Assembly (NCBI GenBank): GCA_002633025.1
Contig: NMRB01001102.1
Location: forward strand, 81,770 to 145,769
Origin: Notospermus geniculatus
Taxonomy: Eukaryota; Nemertea; Pilidiophora; Heteronemertea; Lineidae
Reading direction: 5' to 3'
Length of the DNA: 64,000 nucleotides
The notes beneath the pieces were generated by a model that worked only from the letters and a program-made list of their open reading frames with translations, searched no databases and was not told the origin of the DNA. The stretch's first letter is position 1; each line of letters opens with the position of its first letter. Positions 36,101-39,470 of this stretch are shown one piece after another. A program made the translations under genes and the position numbers.

Positions 36101-37443
36101 AGGTCACAGAGGTCAACGTTCAAAATTTTGGCATCTGGCGGCACTTTCCGTGGCTATTTGGGTTCATTCCCATTTCGCCAAATTCCCAATTCGCCAAAAA
36201 AAGTTCCATTTCGCCAAATCCCATTTCGCCAAATTCCCATTTCACCAAATTCCCAAATCGCCAAATTCCCATTTTGCCAAAATCCCATTTTGCCAAATTC
36301 CCAATTTGCCAAATTCCCATTTCGCCAAATTCCCATTTCGCCAAATTCCCGTTTTGCCAAATTCCCATTTTGCCAAATTTGTTATTCAGGCTATAACCCC
36401 TAATCTAATGGACTGATCCAATGCAAAATACTTCAAAATAGAGGGTTAGGGTTAGGATAAGGCCCTTGGGTATCAACTGTTTCACTCAGGATTTGGAAGG
36501 GATGGGGCTGATGTCTTCATCTTCAAAAAGGACGGGTGTAATTTGCCACACCCAAGGTTACACAACTCTAGCAGTGTTTGTTCCCTTGACTATATCTGCG
36601 AAAACAAAACGAATTAGAAAAAAAAGAAACTAAAAAACGCATCTTTTCTCTGAAAGTTTGCACTATTTCTTCGTTTGAAAAAGATGAATACCATGGCATT
36701 CGCTTTATTTAACTTCTAAGCCTGCTTCATAAATTGTTAATATTTGGAACGATTCATTTTGAAAGAACACAGGGGTGTCAAGTAAATTTTTCGTGAAACG
36801 GGAATTTGGCAGAATGGGAATTTGGCGAAACGGGAATTTGGCGAAATGGGAATTTGGCCAGATGGGAATTTGGCGAAATGGGAATTTGGCAAATTGGGAA
36901 TTTGGCGATTTGGGAATTTAATTTGGCGATTTGAGAATTTGGCCAAATGGGAATTTGGCCAAATGGGATTTGGCGAAATGGGATTTGGCGAAATGGGAAG
37001 TCACCGGCTATTTGACCTGGAGTCGTCTAACTTGGCGTGGTCATTGTCTAGCTACCCTCTATGTGTGCAGCAAATTTCTTTGCATGGAACCTTGACGGGG
37101 ATCACGTGTTTTACCTATATACTTGAGTTTTGCGACAAACGAAGTGAGATTAACCATCATCCTCTTTTTGATTTCAGTTAAGTGTAAAATGGAGCTATAC
37201 GGGAGAAAATATCAGAAAATAAAAGATAAAAAACTGTCTAGTAAAGCCGTCACAAGAATTCAACAGAACTCGCGAAGTGTTCTTCACTGTATGACAACAT
37301 GTTTGACCTTACACGAGTGTGACTGTTCAGCTGTTGAATACACGGCAAGCAACAAGGCCTGTACCATGGTGAAATCAGCACAGTACGCGGAGACACAGTC
37401 ACAGTCTGCCGCACCAGGAGTTGATCTTTTGCTCTTATTGTAA
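9052..37443 (+). CDS. Gene B: secreted multidomain protein, signal peptide-(CTLD2-Ig)x2-Ig x11-PAN-like, about 1855 aa, 25 exons
   Basis: Reconstructed join: 9052-9115, 13312-13510, 14432-14643, 14994-15150, 15965-16164, 18521-18694, 19457-19579, 20529-20736, 21544-21755, 21845-22001, 22477-22676, 23294-23467, 24271-24393, 25481-25762, 26736-27017, 27593-27874, 28484-28765, 29663-29944, 30272-30553, 31190-31471, 32313-32591, 33731-34012, 34536-34817, 35386-35667, 37178-37443. Reading frame and phases are continuous (5568 nt). Residues: signal 1-21; CTLD1 22-158; CTLD2 159-277; Ig1 278-376; CTLD3 377-516; CTLD4 517-635; Ig2 636-734; Ig3-Ig13 735-1767; PAN-like 1768-1855. There is no transmembrane segment, so the product is probably secreted. 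All inter-domain introns are phase 1. CTLDs keep the disulphide cysteines but lack EPN/QPD and WND, so classical Ca-dependent sugar binding is doubtful. A recognition or immune role is inferred from domain content. The start could be wrong if an unrecognised exon lies in the 4.2-kb first intron, and the region could in principle be more than one transcript. Confidence 0.7.
9310..9492. repeat. Minisatellite, about 15-17 bp unit 'ggataattcgcccctag'
   Basis: About ten degenerate units of 'aggataaytcgcccct' in intron 1 of gene B, following a poly-G run at 9295. Confidence 0.9.
9496..9643. mobile_element. Foldback element next to the minisatellite
   Basis: Arms 'catcctttgtccaggaccaa' and complement, plus inner 'acaaacaatgctttcgagcg'. 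A SINE-like or MITE tail 'gataagtcgctgatctcaac' (9698-9727) follows, also seen in the element at 22993. Confidence 0.75.
9644..10480. other. Intron 1 of gene B, unannotated stretch
   Basis: No exon found. It contains the half element ending 'ctcaacctcccta' at 9718-9731 and a fragment with 'acgacaaacgtaaacg' at about 9927. Confidence 0.4.
10481..10885. repeat. AT-rich degenerate tandem repeat 'aaaaacctagttttt'
   Basis: Many imperfect units of aaaacYWagttttt and their complement over about 400 bp; self-complementary, so it can fold. A related patch is at 27085-27235. Confidence 0.8.
10886..11454. other. Intron 1 of gene B, no gene seen
   Basis: Contains inverted 'cgcgtgcattttt'/'tttttggtgtgac'-type words (10900-11140) and an AT-rich patch near 11250. 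No open frame of interest. Confidence 0.35.
11455..11638. mobile_element. Foldback element, 'agcccgggctt' type
   Basis: Ends 'ggttacac'/'gtgtaacc' with repeated 'aagcccgggctttttga' words. A second member is at 53038-53272. Confidence 0.7.
11639..13311. other. Intron 1 of gene B, 3' part
   Basis: No exon seen before the CTLD1 acceptor at 13311. Includes a truncated end of the type-D snapback at 12205-12278 and an imperfect foldback around 12570-13010 ('cagcagggtttt' words). Confidence 0.4.
13312..13510 (+). CDS. Gene B exon 2: CTLD1, N-terminal half
   Basis: Acceptor 'ttccatttcag'; donor AAG|gtactc; phase 1 in, phase 2 out. Encodes STCPDKTETFTNGGNTRCFL... with the first CTLD cysteines. A paralogous exon is at 20529. 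Confidence 0.88.
13764..13938. mobile_element. Foldback element in the CTLD1 intron
   Basis: Ends 'aaggcggatttatatttctg' and 'aagtatatatccgcctta'; inner 'gacgccgtcgccc' faces 'acgccgtc'. Confidence 0.7.
14138..14421 (+). mobile_element. tRNA-derived SINE (family 1), directly upstream of a splice acceptor
   Basis: The head has Pol III A-box-like 'tggtgtagtgattcggg' and B-box 'gggttcgaatcgc'. The body runs to the tail 'aactttaacttttaac'. A second copy of near-identical sequence is at 45196-45485. The tail ends about 10 bases before the exon at 14432. Confidence 0.85.
14432..14643 (+). CDS. Gene B exon 3: CTLD1, C-terminal half
   Basis: Phase 2 in, phase 1 out. Starts SDKFWFGAQKGG (the W-x-G core of CTLDs), has GDCVYV and ends GYVCEKSASGQS. 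The first of the final cysteine pairs is kept, but the EPN/QPD position is replaced by a Lys/Gly-rich loop and there is no WND. Confidence 0.88.
14994..15150 (+). CDS. Gene B exon 4: CTLD2, N-terminal half
   Basis: Acceptor 'ttcttttcag'; donor CA|gtgagt. Encodes DCSGGHFDGSTSKCYKAY..., with EAACNSDGGHLAKV matching the CTLD 'A...C...GG.LA' signature. Paralog at 21845. Confidence 0.9.
15151..15964. other. Intron inside CTLD2, no feature beyond splice sites
   Basis: Unique-looking sequence with a short patch ('ttaaagcccctctgtattgaattttacggta', about 15230) that recurs at 22235-22280 and 48590-48640. N at 15703. Confidence 0.4.
15965..16164 (+). CDS. Gene B exon 5: CTLD2, C-terminal half
   Basis: Phase 2 in, phase 1 out. 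Contains KYWIGMKRSSWSW, YTNWKVTPSDSNKNCAFV, WTETDC and RWVCEM: the standard W-x-G core, N-W, C and final C. Neither EPN nor WND is present. Confidence 0.9.
16250..16565. mobile_element. Foldback element rich in TACGTA/GTATAC words
   Basis: Ends 'gcatacacagggaaaatgac' and complement, arms continuing through 'gtccgcc'. The internal palindromes 'gccgtacgtatgccatacg' make it almost wholly self-complementary; all six frames look open because of this. Confidence 0.75.
16906..17286. mobile_element. Foldback element of about 380 bp
   Basis: Arms 'cgaggttttcagccgatagc' + 'tccgcaacggctgggtc' and complement at 17246-17286. Confidence 0.75.
17695..18330. repeat. (CTGG)n/(CTGT)n microsatellite region, both orientations
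   Basis: Blocks at 17698-17810 and 18125-18325 of ctgg/ctgt/gtctgtctg units in the intron before Ig1; an (att)n run follows at 18333. Confidence 0.9.
18521..18694 (+). CDS. Gene B exon 6: Ig1, N-terminal half, with GC donor
   Basis: Acceptor 'tccgtttcag'. Encodes ATKSVAPSQPSIVDKN... with the B-strand Cys (EFTCQKGS) and the core DSWEWYKN. The donor is ATCAG|gcaagt, a non-canonical GC site that fits the frame exactly (G|GC = Gly before VTGAKF). Paralog at 23294 has the same donor. Confidence 0.85.
18822..18956. mobile_element. Snapback MITE, TAGGGAG-ended, interior type A
   Basis: ttagggagttttcgcaaag at the left, complement ending ctccctatt at the right; arms 'gaaacgccaacgcgaacg'. It sits within the Ig1 split intron. 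Confidence 0.85.
19128..19300 (-). mobile_element. SINE family 2 fragment, reverse orientation
   Basis: Complement contains 'acaaggtacaaggcaccacgg'-type body shared with copies at 22843, 25905, 30060, 44060 and 45486 on the + strand ('tgccttgtaccttgtg', 'gtgaggaacatgagtagctt'). Confidence 0.75.
19457..19579 (+). CDS. Gene B exon 7: Ig1, C-terminal half
   Basis: Acceptor 'atattttcag', phase 1 both sides. Encodes GVTGAKFEKTAAAADGGTY + TCKALKDS, with the canonical D-G-x-Y-x-C. Donor G|gtaagt. Confidence 0.87.
19657..20480. mobile_element. Foldback element of about 820 bp before CTLD3
   Basis: Arms of about 260 bp, imperfect: 'accgaaccaattttgacgcg' at the left, 'aaattggttcggta' at the right. 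Inner words 'caaccactcgacagattttg' also pair. AT-rich, no coding capacity. Confidence 0.8.
20529..20736 (+). CDS. Gene B exon 8: CTLD3, N-terminal half
   Basis: Two in-frame acceptors, 'tgtttcag' (20528) and 'cttcag' (20534), differ by two codons; I took the first, which has the better pyrimidine tract. The exon is a paralog of exon 2: STTCPDKTETFTNGGNKRCF.... Donor AAG|gtactc at 20737. Confidence 0.85.
20764..21152 (+). mobile_element. TTAA-ended element of about 390 bp (copy 1)
   Basis: Ends TTAAAGCaAATGGCTCGCGG and complement (ccattcgctttaa). An inverted copy is at 23768-24155. No convincing protein. Confidence 0.75.
21153..21543. other. CTLD3 intron remainder
   Basis: No exon. 21180-21235 shares 'gcttctagaatacgggc' with about 5915. 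Confidence 0.35.
21544..21755 (+). CDS. Gene B exon 9: CTLD3, C-terminal half
   Basis: Phase 2 to 1. DKFWFGAQKGGDKYFWTTT, then GDCVALHEHG, then FYVCEKSASSKS. Paralog of exon 3; the middle loop differs most. Confidence 0.88.
21845..22001 (+). CDS. Gene B exon 10: CTLD4, N-terminal half
   Basis: Phase 1 to 2. DCPGGHFDATTSKCYKAY, EAACNSGGGHLAKI. Paralog of exon 4. The intron before it is only 89 bases. Confidence 0.9.
22002..22476. other. CTLD4 intron, no embedded gene
   Basis: Shares about 170 bases (22110-22280) in reverse orientation with about 48595-48745 ('gcaagcattttggggacctt'). It ends in a T-rich acceptor 'gaatttttttaag' (AAG rather than CAG). Confidence 0.45.
22477..22676 (+). CDS. 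Gene B exon 11: CTLD4, C-terminal half
   Basis: Phase 2 to 1. KYFIGMKRSSWSWEATGKP, YTNWKVTPSDSKKNCAFV, KWVCEMN. Very close paralog of exon 5; few residue changes. Confidence 0.9.
22733..22802. mobile_element. Half of a type-A snapback MITE
   Basis: Single arm 'cgaaacgccaacgcgaacgt' and centre 'attgttcgatgccacgaaga'; the second arm is missing. Confidence 0.6.
22843..22985 (+). mobile_element. SINE family 2 copy
   Basis: 'cttcacgtccgtcgcatggg' ... 'cttgagatggcctcttcct', as in the other copies. Confidence 0.75.
22993..23137. mobile_element. Snapback MITE, (T)AGGGAG-ended, interior type F
   Basis: 'aagggaggttgagatcagtg' at the left, 'cgctgatcttaacctcccta' at the right; arms with 'cttatcacggatc'. 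It inserted into the tail of the SINE just upstream. A fragment is at 9690-9731. Confidence 0.8.
23294..23467 (+). CDS. Gene B exon 12: Ig2, N-terminal half, with GC donor
   Basis: Acceptor 'ttttatgcag'. AVKLEAPKKPSIVDKTN..., EFTCQKGS, DSWEWYKN. Donor ATCAG|gcaagt (GC), the same as in Ig1. Confidence 0.86.
23768..24155 (-). mobile_element. TTAA-ended element of about 390 bp (copy 2, inverted)
   Basis: Inverted copy of 20764-21152; ends ttaaagcgaatggctagcgg and 'cgcgagctattcgctttaa'. Confidence 0.75.
24271..24393 (+). CDS. Gene B exon 13: Ig2, C-terminal half
   Basis: Phase 1 both sides. GVTVAKFEKTAEVSDGGTY + TCKALKSS. Donor G|gtgagt. Ends the second CTLD-CTLD-Ig cassette. Confidence 0.87.
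24488..25110. mobile_element. Foldback element of about 620 bp carrying an open frame
   Basis: Ends 'aaagccttggtcacaaatgc' and the related complement 'gatatgtgacgggggcttt'; inner 'ccgggccccgtacg' faces 'cgtacgggccccgg'. Members are also at 39103-39312 and 62943-63155. Each carries part of a 62-codon frame or of the flanking sequence. Confidence 0.75.
24580..24768 (+). other. 62-codon open frame inside a foldback element
   Basis: Starts MNYAEIASMDKRKLDWIKLD and ends NDLLDVCKS then TAA. Acidic, helix-like composition and ATG in good context (aagATGa). It lies within the left arm of the 24488-25110 foldback, and 39165-39240 (reverse) carries a decayed copy of its first 25 codons. I do not recognise it; it may be a captured gene fragment rather than a functional gene. 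Confidence 0.3.
25225..25457. mobile_element. TTAAAGATAATG-ended MITE (copy 1)
   Basis: Terminal inverted repeat 'ttaaagataatgtatcacg'. Copies are at 42588-42846, 50205-50457 and 59240-59494. It ends 24 bases before the Ig3 exon. Confidence 0.85.
25481..25762 (+). CDS. Gene B exon 14: Ig3 (alpha type), single exon
   Basis: Acceptor 'attctttcag', donor G|gtaagt, 282 nt, phase 1 both sides. Key residues: LTCTKNPSGPTPT, W-G-W-SKDG, GDYKCRG, WSDVLKLTVN. Confidence 0.9.
25905..26118 (+). mobile_element. SINE family 2 copy with tRNA-like head
   Basis: The head holds the B-box-like 'gggtacgaatcccgggcc'; the body 'cacgtccgtcacatgggaca' runs to the tail 'cttcggccctgacggaaaa'. Confidence 0.8.
26333..26690. 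mobile_element. Foldback element of about 360 bp before Ig4
   Basis: Arms over 60 bp: 'cgcagttgtgagtcgcgccc', 'ttcggtttactcgctctcca', 'ggtcaacagatggcg' and their complements. The right part was copied with Ig4 in the Ig4/Ig5 duplication. Confidence 0.85.
26736..27017 (+). CDS. Gene B exon 15: Ig4 (beta type), single exon
   Basis: Acceptor 'ctggtcgtttcag', donor G|gtgagt, 282 nt, phase 1. KPSIQEKGTKKAALTVPEG, LICTKGSTGPEPDGWRWYKD, GSYTCKATKGGL. Confidence 0.9.
27085..27236. repeat. AT-rich repeat 'gacaaaatctcagttt'
   Basis: Five or more degenerate units; similar in style to 10481-10885. It lies at the junction between the two Ig4/Ig5 duplicated segments. Confidence 0.75.
27593..27874 (+). 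CDS. Gene B exon 16: Ig5 (beta type), near-identical to Ig4
   Basis: 282 nt, phase 1. By eye it differs from Ig4 at about 9 positions (for example GPDPDG instead of GPEPDG, SDEGSY instead of SDQGSY, GLLSAS instead of GLFSAS). Fully open. Confidence 0.9.
27951..28297. mobile_element. Foldback element rich in 'tgcaacttgttgca'
   Basis: Several palindromic words ('gcaacttgttgcaa', 'cccgtttacaca'/'tgtgtaaacggg'). Likely a composite foldback. Confidence 0.65.
28298..28430. mobile_element. Near-perfect 57-bp-armed hairpin
   Basis: 'aaggtctcgggccacttgtg' ... 'cgtgatgcgtcaaatctttt' and exact complement with a loop of about 20 bp. It lies 53 bases upstream of the Ig6 exon. Confidence 0.9.
28484..28765 (+). 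CDS. Gene B exon 17: Ig6 (alpha type)
   Basis: 282 nt, phase 1. LKCTKNPDGPTPTSWAWSKYG, GDYRCRGQIGSL, WSDVLKLTVN. Confidence 0.9.
28766..29662. other. Intron between Ig6 and Ig7
   Basis: No exon seen. It ends with the conserved intron tail 'ttggccctgacagaaatacctggtcgtttcag', as before the other beta-type exons. Confidence 0.5.
29663..29944 (+). CDS. Gene B exon 18: Ig7 (beta type)
   Basis: 282 nt, phase 1. KPSIEEKGTKKTALIVAEG, LTCKKGSTGPDPDGWRWYKD, GSYTCKATKGGLFSALSEA. Confidence 0.9.
30060..30205 (+). mobile_element. SINE family 2 copy, head truncated
   Basis: 'aagccgtggtgccttgtacc' ... 'ggcttcggccctgacgga'. Confidence 0.75.
30272..30553 (+). CDS. Gene B exon 19: Ig8 (alpha type)
   Basis: 282 nt, phase 1. 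KQPSIHESGSAKTKFTVNGG, LTCTKNPSGPTPTLWAWSKDG, GDYKCRGLIGAVEGGWSD. Closest to Ig3. Confidence 0.9.
30595..30762. mobile_element. Foldback element
   Basis: 'atggccctgttcacacggag' plus 'tcagttcgatccggtttgag' and complement at 30725-30762. 41 bases downstream of the Ig8 donor. Confidence 0.8.
30905..31125. repeat. Dispersed repeat, copy 2 (reverse of about 990-1195)
   Basis: Shares 'aaagatggcggtc', 'catatgacgtcagaagctta' and 'aatggccgctggcacactaa' (the last two as complement) with the copy in gene A. Confidence 0.7.
31190..31471 (+). CDS. Gene B exon 20: Ig9 (beta type)
   Basis: 282 nt, phase 1. KPSIEEKGKIKTALTVAEG, LTCKKGSTGPDPDGWRWYKD, GSYTCKASKGGLFSALSEA. Confidence 0.9.
31660..31958. mobile_element. 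Foldback element, 'gatgtccccc' family (copy 1)
   Basis: 'tgatgtccccctgtattgtt' at the left and complement-like 'acatcacatatcgggggaga' at the right; inner 'aggaacagtcagccgcg' faces 'ctgacagttcctattca'. Related elements are at 46680-47130, 53780-54040 and 56420-56890. Confidence 0.7.
31960..32099. mobile_element. Snapback MITE, interior type A
   Basis: 'taatagagagttttcgcaaa' and 'tttgcgaaaactcgctatta' with 'gcccccgaaacggcaacgcg' arms; abuts the previous element. Confidence 0.85.
32313..32591 (+). CDS. Gene B exon 21: Ig10 (gamma type)
   Basis: 279 nt (one codon shorter than its neighbours), phase 1. KPSIKKGGVTKSTADVDEG, FTCTKGAGGVTPDAWEWIKE, GSYRCKALKNTLSSALSEP. The 'GGVTPD.WEW' and 'CKALK' words tie it to Ig1, Ig2 and Ig13. 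Confidence 0.9.
32608..33648. mobile_element. Foldback element of about 1.04 kb in the Ig10-Ig11 intron
   Basis: Ends 'ttatcagtcgacccgcaaag' and 'cctttgcgggtcgactgtta'. It starts 17 bases past the Ig10 donor. A smaller hairpin is nested at about 33089-33172 ('taacctggttcc' arms). No transposase. Confidence 0.8.
33731..34012 (+). CDS. Gene B exon 22: Ig11 (alpha type)
   Basis: 282 nt, phase 1; acceptor 'attcttttag'. KPSIKEGGKVKAKFAVNEG, LTCSTDPTGPTPTLWEWFKN, ADYKCRGHRGALASGWSD. The most diverged alpha domain. Confidence 0.9.
34013..34535. other. Intron between Ig11 and Ig12
   Basis: 34070-34160 repeats a sequence also at 2770-2870 ('gagcgacacacagagaaaca', 'gttccaaacaatggga'). No exon. Confidence 0.45.
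34536..34817 (+). CDS. Gene B exon 23: Ig12 (beta type)
   Basis: 282 nt, phase 1. KPSIQVDGATKTALTVAEG, MTCEKGSTGPDPDAWQWYKN, GSYQCKVAKGGPFSDLSEA. Diverged in the middle (C'-E) segment. Confidence 0.9.
34915..35330. repeat. 16-bp minisatellite 'ctttagatagtgccag'
   Basis: About 25 units with substitutions, in the intron between Ig12 and Ig13. Confidence 0.95.
35386..35667 (+). CDS. Gene B exon 24: Ig13 (gamma/delta type)
   Basis: 282 nt, phase 1; acceptor 'cttttcccag', donor G|gtaggt. GSPNKPSIDDTNN, FTCKVSGGETPNGWEWYKDG, GVTGATISKVATM, GSYVCKALKNGL. Confidence 0.88.
35668..36164. other. Start of the last intron of gene B
   Basis: No feature recognised apart from GTC/CGTCGT-rich sequence at 35805-35845. 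Confidence 0.35.
36165..36384. repeat. 16-bp minisatellite, left arm ('cccatttcgccaaatt')
   Basis: About 13 units of 'ttcccatttcgccaaa'. Its reverse complement forms a second array at 36797-37002. Confidence 0.95.
36490..36617 (+). CDS. Orphan terminal half-CTLD exon (possible alternative 3' exon of gene B)
   Basis: Acceptor 'tgtttcactcag', phase 1 entry, open for 41 codons then TAG. Reads GFGRDGADVFIFKKDGCNLP and ends VCSLDYICENKTN. The C...C..YICE pattern is the end of a CTLD, but the preceding W-x-G half is absent. It could be a used alternative terminal exon (truncated, secreted form) or the relic of a lost CTLD. Flanked by inverted minisatellites. Confidence 0.4.
36797..37002. repeat. 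16-bp minisatellite, right arm (reverse complement)
   Basis: About 12 units of 'tttggcgaaatgggaa'. Complement of 36165-36384, giving arms of about 200 bp separated by about 410 bp. Confidence 0.95.
37178..37443 (+). CDS. Gene B exon 25 (terminal): PAN/Apple-like module
   Basis: Acceptor 'tgatttcag', phase 1 entry, stop TAA 37441-37443. Cysteine pattern VLHCMTTCLTLHECDCSAVEY...KACTM fits a PAN/Apple-like domain. Shares 'CDCSAVEY' with the equivalent exons of genes C and D (CSCSAVEY, CNCCAVEY). The end, VDLLLLL, lies in the first unit of a downstream repeat. Confidence 0.8.
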
Positions 37444-37680
37444 TCAGAGCTGATTGGTCAGTCTCAGATTTGCTCGAACTGTACCAGGCTTCTGATTGGC
37501 CACGTACAACTTACTCTTGGAAACGGGTACCTTATTGGCCAGCTCCAATCACCGCTTATTGTAACTGGGCTTCTGATTGGCCAACCACCGATCTGCCCTT
37601 ATTGTAACCGGGATTTTGATTGGCCAACCACCGATCTGCTCTTATTGCATCAGGCTTCTTATTGGCCGGTCATCGTTTAC
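37433..37680. repeat. Degenerate tandem repeat of about 50 bp with 'attggcca' boxes
   Basis: Five units containing 'cttctgattggccaaccacc' and 'gctcttattgtaa'. It begins inside the last codons of gene B and fills the proximal 3' UTR. Confidence 0.75.
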
Positions 37681-38045
37681 TGTTATTAAAATATGTATAT
37701 TAGGGTCAGAGGTCAATGGAATACTCTTAAAGATTACATTCAATGCTTGTAAGCATGGATGTTTACATTATGTTATTTGTATAGTACGTGTAACATGTAC
37801 AGATTGTGTTTGTACAGTATGTGTATATTGTCCATATTGTGTTTGTACAGTGTAGTGTGTAGAATGATACACTTATTGTTACATGCACGTAGAAATTATT
37901 ATGTGATAAACATATCATTATATAATTGGGTGGATGCAGTTTTCTAAGATACTTCGTAGATTTGAAATGCTGAAATTGGTGACTACATTCATAGTGAATA
38001 CGCTACATGTATGATCAGCTGCGTAACGCAGCAGCAAGTGACCAG
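37681..38045. other. Downstream of gene B (probable 3' UTR and flank)
   Basis: TG/AT-rich, 'tgtttgtacagt' repeated. No clear AATAAA until about 38221. Confidence 0.4.
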
Positions 38046-38155
38046 GGGCCTGTTTCATAAGGTGACTTTAAGCTACTGGTACCATTAACTTCAGTGCATT
38101 TTCCATTTAGTTAAAGGTACCATTAGCTTAAAGTCACTTCATGAAACAGGCCCCA
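38046..38155. mobile_element. Snapback element
   Basis: 'ggggcctgtttcataaggtg' and complement 'cttcatgaaacaggcccc', 43-bp arms. Confidence 0.85.
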
Positions 38156-39102
38156 GTTTTTTATTTATTTATTTACTTACATGTACATGTATTTATTTAT
38201 TTATTCATTGATTGATTGAATAATAAATTTATTAATTGATTGTCCGGGACGAAAGTTCGTTCTCAAAGGCCTACATACTGAACCTAAAAGGCCAAATTAG
38301 TGTGTCATAAAATTAGGAAAGACCCCGGTTGGGGTCGAAACTTTGTGAATTCTGGAGATTGACTTTTTGCTTATTATCATTTTGTGTGTCAATTTTGTGC
38401 TATCCTGTATCTTGGGTCATAAAATTAGGCATTAGACAATCAACCCAGTCAGGGATGGATTCAGGGATCTGGGAAAAGAGGGCGCACCGTGTGCTAGAAG
38501 CATTGAAATCTGCGGTGAATTTCAATGATTTGCTCCAAATTCCAGAATTTCATGGGCAAAATTTTTGGCCGAAAGGGAGCGCCCCCCCCCCTGAAACCGC
38601 GTTTGCTAGTAGAAACTTCAAACCAATGTGATGGTTGACCTGGAACAGGCGTTTTTTAGCGCTTTTAAAAGTTTATGGCAGATAAATCCTATGAAAGTCG
38701 ATGTTACAGCATTTTTGCGCAATTGAGCAGACTGGGAAAATTCGCCTGATGCTATTTTTAACCATCAGTATCTCGTGGTTCGATTCCAATCCCCCAAATA
38801 GCTGCTTGCGGTAAAAATATTGAATATGAAATAGAAATCGGGTTTCTAAGGTGAAAGACATTGCTTCCTACCGGATTCGAACTCACGGACCCTCCCATGA
38901 GGGTCCGTCGGTCCACGGACCCTCGCATGAGGATATGTGTGATATTGAGTAGTTTTTGAGAAAATTGACTGTCCATGAAACTTTTGAGCAATCGTGTACA
39001 TTTGTTTAATGATGTATATAAAACTTATTCAAATACGTATCAATAAATTGCACTTTATGAAAACGACAATGTGTTGTTAATGGACTCATACAACTGAAGC
39101 CC
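38156..39102. other. Intergenic sequence, no gene
   Basis: ATTT-rich patch 38160-38240. 38315-38425 is shared with 50870-51160 ('gaccccggttggggtcgaaa', 'gtgaattctggagattgac'). Confidence 0.45.
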
Positions 39103-39312
39103 CAGTCACATATCCACTCCGGGGCCCGTACGGCGAGTAAAAACAGACATTTTGGCCAATTTCTACGGTGCCCAGTTTGATCCAGCCTACTTTCCGCCTA
39201 TCTATTGAGGCGATTTCGGCATGATTCATCTTAGATCCGAGTTTCAGTCTCTAAAATCCACGGCAAGCCGCTGGGTGGGGAAAATCGTACGGGGCCCGGT
39301 GGATTTGTGACC
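39103..39312 (-). mobile_element. Short copy of the 24.5-kb foldback family
   Basis: 'cacatatccactccggggcc' at the left, 'cggggcccggtggatttgtg' at the right. The interior is a deleted, reverse version of the 24488-25110 element. Confidence 0.75.
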
Positions 39313-39317
39313 TAGGC

Positions 39318-39470
39318 TTAAAGCGGCGAATCCAGTCGCGATCTTGGCTTGAGACGGGGTTGCGATCCCTTGCGGTCACCTTATAAGGACTTCCGATTGC
39401 CATAAGGTGATCGCAAGGGAACGCAACCCCGTCTCAAGCCAAGATCGCGACAGTGGATTCGCCGCTTAAG
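39318..39470. mobile_element. Snapback element, 60-bp arms
   Basis: 'aagcggcgaatccagtcgcg' + 'atcttggcttgagacggggt' and near-exact complement. Confidence 0.9.

Noticed and set aside
36048-36416. Open frames on both strands with FAKFP/NLAKWEFGE repeats
   Set aside because: They are translations of the 16-bp minisatellite; open in several frames because the period is not a multiple of three and lacks stops.
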